Source of the DNA: an uncultured Butyricimonas sp.
GTDB taxonomy: Bacteria; Bacteroidota; Bacteroidia; Bacteroidales; Marinifilaceae
Assembly (NCBI GenBank): GCA_944321845.1
Contig: CALUMT010000017.1
Coordinates: 58,927-122,926, forward strand
DNA length: 64,000 nucleotides
Direction of reading: 5' to 3'
Of the stretch, positions 43,944 through 52,938 are shown piece after piece. The translations under genes and the position numbers were made by a program. The notes under the pieces were generated by a model. That model was given only the letters and a program-made list of their open reading frames with translations. It was not told the origin of the DNA and did no database searches. Within the stretch, counting starts at the first letter, position 1, and each line of letters starts with the position of its first letter.

Positions 43944-44513
43944 TTATTCTCTTACTCTTTCCACGTAAGAACCATCCTCCGTCTTGATACGGATTTTCTC
44001 GCCCTGATTGATGAACAAAGGAACCATTACCTTAGCACCGGTTTCAACTTCTGCCGGTTTCAATGCCGTAGAAGAAGCGGTATCGCCTTTCAAGCCCGGT
44101 TCCGTGTAGGTTACTTCCAATACTACGGTCGGTAATAATTCAACATACAAGGGAGTTTCGGTATCGGCATGCACTACCATTTCCACGGGATCCCCTTCTT
44201 TCAGGAATTGCGGAGCATTGATCAATTCCTTAGCGATAGGAATTTGCTCGAAAGTTTCTGCATGCATCATGATATAGTCCTCTCCTTCCATGTACAAGAA
44301 CTGGTAAGGACGTCTCTCGATACGAACTACATCAATTTTCACCCCAGCAGTAAAGGTGTTTTCCAGCGTACGGCCAGTTTTGATATTCTGTAACTTTGTT
44401 CTCACGAAAGCCGGACCTTTACCCGGTTTCACGTGTTGGAACTGAACGATCCGGTATAAATCGTCCTTGAACATGATGCATAGTCCATTTCTAAAATCAG
44501 CTGTCGTTGCCAT
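43944..44513 (-). CDS. efp: Elongation factor P
   Basis: 189 residues. KOW-like N-terminal domain ([39 protein letters not shown]), where KPGKGPA holds the lysine that is modified in many species, then two OB domains ending in [24 protein letters not shown]. It relieves ribosome stalling at polyproline. Normal length, monocistronic, convergent with rnc. Confidence 0.96.
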   Translation of the reverse strand: MATTADFRNGLCIMFKDDLYRIVQFQHVKPGKGPAFVRTKLQNIKTGRTLENTFTAGVKIDVVRIERRPYQFLYMEGEDYIMMHAETFEQIPIAKELINAPQFLKEGDPVEMVVHADTETPLYVELLPTVVLEVTYTEPGLKGDTASSTALKPAEVETGAKVMVPLFINQGEKIRIKTEDGSYVERVRE

Positions 44514-44552
44514 TTATTTTATTCTTTAAGATTTAATATTTAATTGAAAGTG

Positions 44553-44560
44553 CAAAGATA
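44553..44560 (-). promoter_or_regulatory. -7 promoter box for efp
   Basis: The complement reads TATCTTTG, matching TAnnTTTG, 40 bases upstream of the efp ATG. Confidence 0.5.
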
Positions 44561-44592
44561 AGCGAATCGAAGCAACTCACCAAGAGAATCTT

Positions 44593-46809
44593 CTATTTCT
44601 GTATTTGCAAAAGGAACTTTCTTAAGAATACTTCCTGCGCCTTTCCCGAAACATTAGCGAACTTCACGGCTTTTACCTTTGTCCCGACCGAAACGAAGTA
44701 TTCGCCGTTTTTCTCTTCAAGAGGCAATTCTTTCCACGTTCCATTCTTCAACTGCACGGACAACTGCCAGGAAGATCGGTCTGATTTCCCCAGGTAAAGT
44801 TGTATTGTCATAACCGGCAGAGGCTGTTTGAACAGAATCTGGAACTCCTCATCCACACCCCAACGCACGACTTCCAGCACCGGGGACAATTGTACATTAC
44901 CACCTTTTACCTGCACGGGCAAACCCTCCAGTTGTTTAACCGTTGTCGTGAATTCGTGAGGAGAATACTCAGACATCATATCCAGTTCCATCCCAAATGC
45001 AGCATTCGCCGCTTTCACTACGGTTGTGAAAACATGATTGATAAAAGGCTGCAAGACTCTCGTTCCAACAATAATTCCCGGCTGATAGGGATTCTGGTTG
45101 CATGTCTGATCCAACAAGAAGGTCTGCTCCTGTAAAGCCCGCACGTGACGATATTTGGCGAGGAAACGTTGCGCATCCCCGTCCCGATAAGCCCACAGCA
45201 TGGCAAATAATTCTCTCCCCGTCTCTCCCTGCAACTTGAATTGCCGGAACCAAGGCTCCAATTCCCGAACCAGGGCCGGGTTATCCTTGTTGACCAGCAA
45301 ACGGTCGGCACATTCCACGATATGATCAAATTCATTGGACATCCGTTCTTCCTCCGGGCTAACCGTTCCTAAGCCCTTCTCGTAAATCCGCATTAACCGG
45401 TCGGCACAATCAGCAATCTCAACGGATTCTTCCCGCTGCCAAGCATGCCAGCCCAAGGCTCCCGGATCGGAATTATGGGAAGCAAAACAACGTAAAGCGT
45501 CCGCATCACGAGGCATCAAAACGCCCATCACGTCCACCCACGCGGCTTGGCTATCATAAGCCGACGGATTCCAGGTATAGCCAGCCACCCCGTAAATCGC
45601 CACTTTCGAGGCCTCGGCATGCTCCATCGGGTTGCTGACGAATCCCCGCATTTCATCTCCGGTCAAGGTGGTATCATTCCCATAAACGGGCCCCATCAGT
45701 ACACGATTACGGATATAATCCGTCACGGGGAAATTCCACCAGATATACACCGGCCGTTTCAATTTAGCATCCACCCACTCCACGCATTCCCGTGTGATGG
45801 AAGCAATCACGGCATCCCCCGTGAACATCACGTTAATCGATGGATTCAACAAATCGCCCATTTTCCCGATATAGGAACCATTCTGAGCCCAGGCTTTTGC
45901 GTAATCCGTGGGACACATCAACAGGGGAATAACATCTCCCTTCTTTTTCACGAAATACTCATCGATATAATTCAGCAAGGCGGCCTGACGTTCCGGATTG
46001 GTACCCTCGCCGGATATATCATCAAAAAACACGGCAAAAGCCCGTACTCCCAGGTCATACATACTCTCAAACTTCCGCAACAGATTATCCCGATCCTCAT
46101 CCGTCCAACGAATATCCTGCCCGGGGTGAATGGCCCAAACAAAATCGACCCCGCTCTCGTTAGCCACTTCCACCAGCCGTTTTATCGCCTCTGCCTCCTT
46201 CCGTGGATAGGGATCCCGCCAATTAGGCGAACGGTGATAAGGATCATCCTTCGGCCCATAAATATACGTGTTTAGCTTATATTTCCCGTAGAAACGCAAT
46301 TGCTCGGCCCGATCCTCCATGCTCCACGGGGTACCATAAAAACCTTCCACTACTCCACGGAAGGCGATTTCCGGGTAATCCACGATCTCCACCTCCGGAA
46401 TAACTCCGTCCTTGAACAACTGCTCCAAGGTCCGCACGCCATACAAGGTTCCCCGTTCATCATTCCCCGCGATGACAATCGTTCTTCCTTTTACCAAAAG
46501 GTAATACCCCTCGGGCCGGGAAGGAATCCTGGACTCGTATTTCCGGATGGCTTTATCCCCTCTTTCGCCAATGACGACCGTCAATTTCCGGTCAACGGGG
46601 AGGGTATCCGAGAATAAACATTTCAGATGCTTTACCGCCAAGGGATAAGCCGTTGTTTCCCCCTTCAAGGAAGGCATGGCAGACAAGAGTAATTTATTCT
46701 CACCGAAAGTCACCTGACGAGGTTTCGGGTACAAATCATATTCCTGAGCGACACTGGAAAAAGCGCTCAACAGCCCACAAACAAATAAAAATAACCAATA
46801 CTTACTCAT
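44593..46809 (-). CDS. GH84 beta-N-acetylglucosaminidase
   Basis: 738 residues from the ATG at 46809, which gives a clean signal peptide (SKYWLFLFVCGLLSAFSSVAQ); a TTG at 46875 is unlikely. Domains in order: a GH20-type N-terminal domain (YPKPRQVTFG; VIGERGDKAIRKY; RTLEQLFKDG), the GH84 barrel starting FRGVVEGFYGTPWS and containing the catalytic Asp pair D263-D264 in VFFDDISGEG, a helical domain, and a C-terminal carbohydrate-binding-like domain. It should cleave terminal GlcNAc, including O-GlcNAc from host glycoproteins, in the periplasm or at the surface. It is not part of a SusCD locus. Confidence 0.92.
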   Translation of the reverse strand: MSKYWLFLFVCGLLSAFSSVAQEYDLYPKPRQVTFGENKLLLSAMPSLKGETTAYPLAVKHLKCLFSDTLPVDRKLTVVIGERGDKAIRKYESRIPSRPEGYYLLVKGRTIVIAGNDERGTLYGVRTLEQLFKDGVIPEVEIVDYPEIAFRGVVEGFYGTPWSMEDRAEQLRFYGKYKLNTYIYGPKDDPYHRSPNWRDPYPRKEAEAIKRLVEVANESGVDFVWAIHPGQDIRWTDEDRDNLLRKFESMYDLGVRAFAVFFDDISGEGTNPERQAALLNYIDEYFVKKKGDVIPLLMCPTDYAKAWAQNGSYIGKMGDLLNPSINVMFTGDAVIASITRECVEWVDAKLKRPVYIWWNFPVTDYIRNRVLMGPVYGNDTTLTGDEMRGFVSNPMEHAEASKVAIYGVAGYTWNPSAYDSQAAWVDVMGVLMPRDADALRCFASHNSDPGALGWHAWQREESVEIADCADRLMRIYEKGLGTVSPEEERMSNEFDHIVECADRLLVNKDNPALVRELEPWFRQFKLQGETGRELFAMLWAYRDGDAQRFLAKYRHVRALQEQTFLLDQTCNQNPYQPGIIVGTRVLQPFINHVFTTVVKAANAAFGMELDMMSEYSPHEFTTTVKQLEGLPVQVKGGNVQLSPVLEVVRWGVDEEFQILFKQPLPVMTIQLYLGKSDRSSWQLSVQLKNGTWKELPLEEKNGEYFVSVGTKVKAVKFANVSGKAQEVFLRKFLLQIQK

Positions 46810-46930
46810 AAACACATCAAGTTTTGTTACACATATTCTCACACGACACGAACTATTATCCGCCAACACATACAATGAAACAAATATACAAAATCAGCGA
46901 ACCTTTTAAAAGAAAATCAATTACAAATAA

Positions 46931-46962
46931 AAAAGAGAGGAACGCTTCACCACGTTCCTCTC
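46931..46962 (-). terminator. Terminator of the class II ribonucleotide reductase gene
   Basis: GAGAGGAACG (46935-46944) pairs perfectly with CGTTCCTCTC (46953-46962), followed on the minus strand by TTTT and TATTTG. Confidence 0.85.
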
Positions 46963-46986
46963 CCACAATAAATATCTTCACAAGAA

Positions 46987-49539
46987 TCATCCACACTTGG
47001 AAGAGCCGCATGATTTACAAATCAGACAACCCTCCTGGTAAATGATCTTGTCCGAACCGCAATTCTCGCAAACAACACCCGTTGCGGCCGTACCATTAGG
47101 AATATATTTCCGCAAAGCACGTTCCACACCGTTTTTCCAGGTATTAATATTCTCGTTGTCGAATTCCATGGAGGCTACCAGGTTAACGGTCTGATTGATC
47201 GGCATACCGTAACGCAAGACCCCGGAAATCAAACGGGCATAGTTCCAATACTCCTTGTTGAATTTGTATGACAAACCTTCAACCGTCGTCTTGAAGCCCC
47301 GCTTGTTGCAGAACTGGAAGTCATAACGGCTATTACCGAACTCATCCGTGTTTTTCACGATTTTCCCATCCGTCACGGCCTTAGGCAGCATAATACCTTC
47401 CTCATCATCAGCGATTCCGGTGAATATCTCATAAGGACGATTATTATACAAGCCGATAAAGGCAATCCATTTTTCCTTGTTATTCTGGAAACGAACGACC
47501 TCTGCATCCAATTCTTTCGGACGTTTAAGCGGCATCGGTTCATTATCCGTCTTTTTATCTTTATTGGAAACCAAAACCCCAGCACGAGAACCGTCACGAT
47601 ATACTGTACATCCCTTGCAACCACTACGCCAAGCCTCGATGTACAGTTTGCCCACCAATTCTTCCGTCACATCAGCGGGCAAGTTCACGGTAACACTGAT
47701 TGAGTGGTCGACCCATTTCTGCACACGTCCCTGCATCCGAACCTTGGCAACCCAATCAATGTCATTCGACGTCGCCTTATAGTAAGGAGAACGGGCAACA
47801 AGTTCATCCAATTCCTCATTCGTGTATCGCTTGTGGATATCATAACCATTCACGTCCATCCACACGCTGAACTTATGATGGAATACCGTGAATTCCTCGT
47901 ACGTATCACCCATTTCATCCGTGAAGTCCACGTGCACGTTCTTATCATTGGGGTTCACCTTCCGACGGCGTTTGTACACGGGCAAGAACACGGGTTCAAT
48001 ACCGGAAGTCGTTTGTGTCATCAAGCTGGTAGTCCCCGTAGGAGCAATTGTCAAGCAGGCAATATTCCGACGACCGTATTTCTTCATTTGCTCATACATT
48101 TCCGGAGCTGCCTCCCGCAAGCGGTTAATGAAAGGATTATTCTTCTCTCGTTCCGCATCATAGATTTTAAACGCTCCACGTTCCTTGGCCAATTCCACTG
48201 AAGAGGCATAAGCGGCTATAGCCAAACGCTTATGTACGTCTTCCGAGAAATCCACTGCCTCCGGGCTTCCGTAACGCAAGCCCAAAGCAGCCAACATATC
48301 CCCTTCTGCCGTAATACCCACTCCCGTACGACGTCCTTCGTTTGCTTTTTTCTTTATTTTCTCCCACAAATGAATCTCAACGCCCTTCAATTCCATATCT
48401 TCCGGGTCTTCATTTATCTTCTCCAGAATAGCATCTATTTTCTCCAGTTCCAGATCAATAATATCATCCATAATCCGCTGTGCAATAGCTACATGCTTAG
48501 CGAACAGGTCATAATCAAAATAAGCGACTGCTCCAAACGGATTTACCACGTAAGAATACAGGTTTATTGCCAACAAACGGCAGGAATCATAAGGACATAA
48601 CGGAATCTCGCCACAGGGATTCGTGGACACTGTCCTATAGCCCAAATCCGCATAACAATCCGGAACACTTTCCCGAATAATCGTATCCCAGAACAAGATA
48701 CCAGGCTCTGCAGATTTCCATGCATTATGCACAATCTTATTCCAAAGGCTCACGGCATCCACTTGCTTCGTGTATTTAGGATGTTCGGAATATATCGGGT
48801 ATTTCTGCGTGTATTCCTTTCCCTCTACCACCGCCTGCATGAATTCATCATCAATCTTAACCGATACGTTCGCCCCGGTCACCTTGCCTTCGGTCATCTT
48901 CGCATCGATGAAACTCTCTGAATCAGGATGATTGATAGACACACTCAACATCAGAGCACCCCGTCTTCCATCTTGAGCCACCTCTCGGGTTGAATTGGAA
49001 TAACGTTCCATGAAAGGCACAATACCAGTGGAAGTCAAGGCAGAATTCTTCACCGGAGAACCTTTAGGCCGGATATGCGACAAATCATGCCCAACACCCC
49101 CGCGCCGTTTCATCAACTGCACCTGCTCCTGGTCAATCTTCATCACCCCACCGTAAGAATCTGCAGGACCATCATGCCCGATCACGAAACAGTTTGAAAG
49201 AGAAGCTATCTGGTAATCATTCCCGATTCCCGTCATCGGGCCTCCTTGCGGCACGATATATTTAAAATCACGCAACACCTCAAAAATCTCATCCTCAGTC
49301 ATCGGATTAGCGTAACGATTTTCGATACGGGCGATTTCCCGGGCAAGACGACGGTGCATGTCATTTGGATTCAACTCAAAAATATTTCCGAAAGAATCCT
49401 TCAATGCGTATTTGCTCACCCATACGCGAGCCGCCAATTCATCTCCCTTGAAATACTCCAGAGAACTTGCATAAGCTTCCTCCTGCGTGTAAACAGGCCG
49501 CCCATCAACAGACTTCTTTTGTTCTTCTTGATTATTCAT
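46987..49539 (-). CDS. nrdJ: Adenosylcobalamin-dependent ribonucleoside-diphosphate reductase (class II)
   Basis: 850 residues. Class II features: NCFVIGHDGPADSYGGVMK near residue 115, RRGGVGHDLSHIRPKGSPV, the active-site triad segment STNPCGEIPLCPYDSC, and LTIAPTGTTSLM. The C-terminus has a Cys-rich zinc-ribbon tail (CENCGSDKI ... CLICKSCGSSKCG), found in this long form. It makes deoxyribonucleotides using adenosylcobalamin and works with or without oxygen. No cobalamin riboswitch is visible in front of it. The start ATG at 49539 has candidate promoters at 49598-49605 and 49724-49731. Confidence 0.95.
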   Translation of the reverse strand: MNNQEEQKKSVDGRPVYTQEEAYASSLEYFKGDELAARVWVSKYALKDSFGNIFELNPNDMHRRLAREIARIENRYANPMTEDEIFEVLRDFKYIVPQGGPMTGIGNDYQIASLSNCFVIGHDGPADSYGGVMKIDQEQVQLMKRRGGVGHDLSHIRPKGSPVKNSALTSTGIVPFMERYSNSTREVAQDGRRGALMLSVSINHPDSESFIDAKMTEGKVTGANVSVKIDDEFMQAVVEGKEYTQKYPIYSEHPKYTKQVDAVSLWNKIVHNAWKSAEPGILFWDTIIRESVPDCYADLGYRTVSTNPCGEIPLCPYDSCRLLAINLYSYVVNPFGAVAYFDYDLFAKHVAIAQRIMDDIIDLELEKIDAILEKINEDPEDMELKGVEIHLWEKIKKKANEGRRTGVGITAEGDMLAALGLRYGSPEAVDFSEDVHKRLAIAAYASSVELAKERGAFKIYDAEREKNNPFINRLREAAPEMYEQMKKYGRRNIACLTIAPTGTTSLMTQTTSGIEPVFLPVYKRRRKVNPNDKNVHVDFTDEMGDTYEEFTVFHHKFSVWMDVNGYDIHKRYTNEELDELVARSPYYKATSNDIDWVAKVRMQGRVQKWVDHSISVTVNLPADVTEELVGKLYIEAWRSGCKGCTVYRDGSRAGVLVSNKDKKTDNEPMPLKRPKELDAEVVRFQNNKEKWIAFIGLYNNRPYEIFTGIADDEEGIMLPKAVTDGKIVKNTDEFGNSRYDFQFCNKRGFKTTVEGLSYKFNKEYWNYARLISGVLRYGMPINQTVNLVASMEFDNENINTWKNGVERALRKYIPNGTAATGVVCENCGSDKIIYQEGCLICKSCGSSKCG

Positions 49540-49597
49540 TTTTTCAATGGTTTAAGTTTATGTACAACCTACGTTTTTTATCATTTCCTTGGGTCGA

Positions 49598-49605
49598 CAA
49601 AACTA
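49598..49605 (-). promoter_or_regulatory. Proximal -7 box for nrdJ
   Basis: The complement reads TAGTTTTG, matching TAnnTTTG, 59 bases before the start codon. No clear -33 TTG. Confidence 0.35.
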
Positions 49606-49723
49606 TGGAAAATTTATTTCCTAGAAAAGAGAAGAGAAAAATAAAACAGAAAGTTTTCCAGCAAAAATTACAAATAACTGATAATCAAAGACAGAATGAC
49701 AATAACACACCCTAAAAGTTCTC

Positions 49724-49751
49724 CAAAAATAAAATCCAAGAATAGACGCAA
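49724..49751 (-). promoter_or_regulatory. Distal promoter for nrdJ
   Basis: On the minus strand TTG (49749-49751), 17-base spacer, TATTTTTG (49724-49731). RNA from here would have a leader of about 180 bases. Confidence 0.4.
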
Positions 49752-49878
49752 TGTTTTGTTATTGACACAGAGGACATTCATCATTCACCTCCCCGACACA
49801 AGCAGGCAGCGAAACAAAGATGCAAAAAAATCCCCTATATTATCCCCATTCCCCGATCAAAAAAACAGCATCGAGAAA

Positions 49879-50403
49879 TCAGTATAAATCAAAAATATCC
49901 TCCGGAATATAGACCCGGATAAACTGTTCCTCCGGAAGAATCTCCAAAATATAATTTTCAGAATAAGGAAGCAAAATCTCTTTGCCAAGGAGGGAAATCA
50001 CAAAAACAACATTTCCCGAGTAATTATCCACGTGCAACACCTCTCCTCGCTCATCCAGACGCGTATCCAGAACCGTATACCCTTCCATATCCGACAACTC
50101 GAAAGGAATATCCTCCTCGTCCAGCAATTCCTTATCCAACAACAAGGCTTGCCCCACCAGTCGGTCTGCCTGTTCTTTCGTGTCCACGTAATCGAATTTC
50201 ACGATATAGGAGGAATGATTACGTACAGTAAGCCCATCTTCCGCTATATAAAAAGGAACCGGTGCTCCTTCCAGGAGAATGAACACCGGTTCGTCCCTAT
50301 ATTCTTCAAGAAGATCATTATCCGTGTAAACGACCACGGCACCCTGCAAACCATGCGTTTTGCCGATTTCACCGATCTTTACACAATCCTCTTTATCAAT
50401 CAT
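49879..50403 (-). CDS. rimM: Ribosome maturation factor RimM
   Basis: 174 residues. The N-terminal domain begins VKIGEIGKTHGLQGAVVVYTDND (the GKIxKTHGxxGEV-like signature) and the C-terminal PRC-barrel shows LSDMEGYTVLDTRLDERGEVLHVDNYSGNVVFVI and ILLPYSENYILEI. It helps assemble the 30S subunit head with S19. It lies 11 bases downstream of rpsP on the same strand, the usual pair. Confidence 0.93.
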   Translation of the reverse strand: MIDKEDCVKIGEIGKTHGLQGAVVVYTDNDLLEEYRDEPVFILLEGAPVPFYIAEDGLTVRNHSSYIVKFDYVDTKEQADRLVGQALLLDKELLDEEDIPFELSDMEGYTVLDTRLDERGEVLHVDNYSGNVVFVISLLGKEILLPYSENYILEILPEEQFIRVYIPEDIFDLY

Positions 50404-50414
50404 CAGGATAAGAA

Positions 50415-50996
50415 TTATTCAGCAGCAGGAGTTTCTGCAGGAACGGCAGCCTCTACTTCTGCGGCAGCAGCCTCATTAGCGGCAGCCTCTGCCTCTGCAC
50501 GAGCAGCAGCTTCTGCTTCAGCCTTAGCAGCAGCGATTTCAGCCAACTTCTTGGCTACAACCTCAGCTTTTTCTTCTTTCTGCTTCGTTTCTACCTCGAT
50601 ACGAGCTTTATAAGCAGCTTCTGATTCGCTGGCCAACTTAGAAATCTTAGCCTGAATCTTGTTCAATTTCTCTTTCTTCCATGCCTCGAATTTAGCTTCA
50701 GCAGTAGCCATATCGAAAGCACCTTTCTTAACACCACCCAACAAGTGTTGTTTCAACAATACACCCTCGTAAGACAGAATTCTTCTTACAGTATCCGTCG
50801 GTTGAGCACCCACGCCTAACCAATACAATGCACGTTCGAAATCCAAATCAATCGTAGCCGGATTAGTCATCGGGTTATAGGAACCGATACGTTCAATGTA
50901 ACGACCATCGCGCGGAGCGCGGCTATCAGCTACCACTACATGATAGAATGGTCTACCTTTGCGACCATGTCTTGCCAATCTAATTTTAGTTGCCAT
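50415..50996 (-). CDS. rpsP: 30S ribosomal protein S16 with alanine-rich C-terminal extension
   Basis: 193 residues. The first 80 or so are canonical S16 ([42 protein letters not shown]). The remaining 110 residues are a Lys/Glu/Ala-rich helical extension ending in repeats of EAEAAAR-type sequence. Long extensions are common in Bacteroidetes S16; the one here is toward the long end. It heads the rpsP-rimM pair, with a TATCTTTG promoter box 52 bases upstream. Confidence 0.96.
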   Translation of the reverse strand: MATKIRLARHGRKGRPFYHVVVADSRAPRDGRYIERIGSYNPMTNPATIDLDFERALYWLGVGAQPTDTVRRILSYEGVLLKQHLLGGVKKGAFDMATAEAKFEAWKKEKLNKIQAKISKLASESEAAYKARIEVETKQKEEKAEVVAKKLAEIAAAKAEAEAAARAEAEAAANEAAAAEVEAAVPAETPAAE

Positions 50997-51047
50997 TTTC
51001 TTTTAATTTTTAATAGATTAAACCTTGCCTATTCTCGATAAGCGCCG

Positions 51048-51055
51048 CAAAGATA
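51048..51055 (-). promoter_or_regulatory. -7 promoter box for rpsP-rimM
   Basis: The complement reads TATCTTTG, matching TAnnTTTG. It lies 43 bases from a divergent TACTTTTG box that serves the third-locus sigma gene. Confidence 0.5.
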
Positions 51056-51097
51056 GAAAAAACTTTCATGTAAAACGCATTTATTAAATAATTTCGC

Positions 51098-51105
51098 TAC
51101 TTTTG
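51098..51105 (+). promoter_or_regulatory. -7 promoter box for the third-locus sigma gene
   Basis: TACTTTTG, matching TAnnTTTG, 43 bases upstream of the ATG at 51148. Confidence 0.5.
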
Positions 51106-51147
51106 ATATCTACGTAGAAAAAACGACAAGGACCAAGTTCCCCTCTG

Positions 51148-51708
51148 ATGCTCAACAGACATGACCATAACATAATCCTGCAGGATGGAACAAAGCTTTC
51201 TTTCGAGCAATTTTTCAAAGAAAACTTTCCAAAATTCTATGCCTTTACAGGACGATTTATCATAGAAGCATTCACACGGGAAGATATCGTGCAAGAGGCA
51301 TTCATTGACACATGGGGCCAGCGCCACGAACGATTCAAGGATGAATTATCTCTCCATGCCTACATGTACACGTCCATCAAGAACAAATGTATCGATCATA
51401 TCCGCCATAATAAAGTCAAAGAACAATTCTCGGATTATTACTTACAGGAAACCTCCTCCCACGAATTTCTTATGGACGCCATCATCGATGAAGAATCCCG
51501 TTTCCTGATACATCAAGCCATCAACCGCCTATCTCCTCAATGCCGGGAAGTCATTCTCCATCACCTGGCGGGATTAAAAAACAAGGAAATCGCCGAGAAA
51601 ATGAACATCTCCGAAGCCACTGTCAAATTTCACAAAGCATCAGCCTACAAACAATTGCACAAATCTTTAGGCCCTTTATTACTGAGTTTCATCATCTTTC
51701 GAAAATAA
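51148..51708 (+). CDS. ECF RNA polymerase sigma factor (third locus)
   Basis: 186 residues. Region 2: FEQFFKENFPKFYAFTGRFIIEAFTREDIVQEAFIDTWGQ. Region 4: LSPQCREVILHHLAGLKNKEIAEKMNISEATVKFHKASAYKQLHKSLG. First gene of the plus-strand locus, with its own promoter box. It is 69 bases before the FecR gene. Confidence 0.94.
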   Translation: MLNRHDHNIILQDGTKLSFEQFFKENFPKFYAFTGRFIIEAFTREDIVQEAFIDTWGQRHERFKDELSLHAYMYTSIKNKCIDHIRHNKVKEQFSDYYLQETSSHEFLMDAIIDEESRFLIHQAINRLSPQCREVILHHLAGLKNKEIAEKMNISEATVKFHKASAYKQLHKSLGPLLLSFIIFRK

Positions 51709-51777
51709 TCCTATTTTTCCTCCATTTCAACCTATCCTTTTTCACTACTCATCCGTTCTAGGATAAAACACAACAAA

Positions 51778-52914
51778 ATGGAGACCATTTCTATCTACTT
51801 GAAAATAGCCCGTCTCGTCTGCAAAAAACGACTTTTCGGACTGAATAAAATCGAGGAGGAACAGCTCGAAACCTGGAACAGACAACTTGCTCCCGGTAAA
51901 GACCTATCCTCCTACCCGACTGACTTTTCACCGGAAACACTAAAGGTACGTTATGCCCAAACAGACATTGACCAAGAATGGGCTCGCTTCCAACAACGCA
52001 CACGCCAAACACGTAAAATCTATCCATGGACAATAGCCGCCTCTATTTGTTTATTGATCATAGGAGGCTTTATCTACTGGTATTTCTACAACACAGCAAC
52101 TCCTATCATTCTGGCTCAAGAAGATCAGCGCAACAACATTGCCCTGATTTTGGATAATGGGCAAGAGATAAGTCTCAGTGATTCCCTTGTTTCTACCCGT
52201 TTGGCTCCAAACACCAAATTACATCCCGAAAAACTAGAATATCAAGGAGAATCGTCCCCGACTAAAATCACATATAACACACTCATCATTCCCAAAGGTA
52301 CCTATTATCATTTAATCCTGTCCGACGGAACAAAAGTATGGTTAAATGCAGATACCAGAATTCACTACCCCGTGCAATTTGGCAAACTCTCCCGGGAAAT
52401 ATCTCTAAAAGGCGAGGCTTATTTCGAGGTTGCCAAAGATACTACCCGCCCCTTCATCGTCAACACAGAAGGGATGAAGGTAAAAGTTCTCGGGACTAAA
52501 TTCAACGTGAACAGTTATCAGGATGACGGGAGAATTTACGCCATACTCGAAGAGGGAAGTGTCGAGGTGTCCAACGGACAGGATACTCAGATCCTTCAAC
52601 CCAGACAAATCGCTTACACGAACACCTGGGGGAATACCTCCAAGTTAACGGTAGCATCCTGCGATCCTGCCTTATTCACGGGCTGGAAAGAAGGGGAATT
52701 ACGTTTCCGGAACACTTCGTTGACTCAAATATTGAAACAGATATCCCGTTGTTATGACGTAACCGTCATTCTCGACCACAACTACCAGGAAGAATATTTT
52801 TCCGGGGATATATCCTATCACACGCCTCTTGCCAACTTGTTGCAAGCGATAGAGGCCTCTACCTCCGTGCGTTTCAAAATCGAAGGTCATACCGTCTACA
52901 TGAAAAAGAAATAA
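51778..52914 (+). CDS. FecR-family anti-sigma regulator (third locus)
   Basis: 378 residues. N-terminal cytoplasmic region, one membrane helix (PWTIAASICLLIIGGFIYWYFY), then the FecR domain (YYHLILSDGTKVWLNADTRIHYPVQF; GEAYFEVAKDTTRPFIVNTEGMKVKVLGTKFNVNSY) and the DUF4974-like end (LRFRNTSLTQILKQISRCYDVTV). It links the STN domain of the next gene to the sigma factor. Confidence 0.94.
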   Translation: METISIYLKIARLVCKKRLFGLNKIEEEQLETWNRQLAPGKDLSSYPTDFSPETLKVRYAQTDIDQEWARFQQRTRQTRKIYPWTIAASICLLIIGGFIYWYFYNTATPIILAQEDQRNNIALILDNGQEISLSDSLVSTRLAPNTKLHPEKLEYQGESSPTKITYNTLIIPKGTYYHLILSDGTKVWLNADTRIHYPVQFGKLSREISLKGEAYFEVAKDTTRPFIVNTEGMKVKVLGTKFNVNSYQDDGRIYAILEEGSVEVSNGQDTQILQPRQIAYTNTWGNTSKLTVASCDPALFTGWKEGELRFRNTSLTQILKQISRCYDVTVILDHNYQEEYFSGDISYHTPLANLLQAIEASTSVRFKIEGHTVYMKKK

Positions 52915-52938
52915 TCAACCTAATAATTAAACAATCCT

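Larger units (their letters stand above)
49540..49878. other. Intergenic region upstream of nrdJ
   Basis: No gene seen. On the minus strand two TAnnTTTG boxes face nrdJ. A small inverted repeat, GGAAA with TTTCC around 49607-49623, could form a leader hairpin if the distal promoter is used. The rest is AT-rich without clear structure. Confidence 0.5.

Noticed and set aside
49540-49760. Cobalamin riboswitch before nrdJ
   Set aside because: No B12-box-like sequence or the multi-stem layout could be found.
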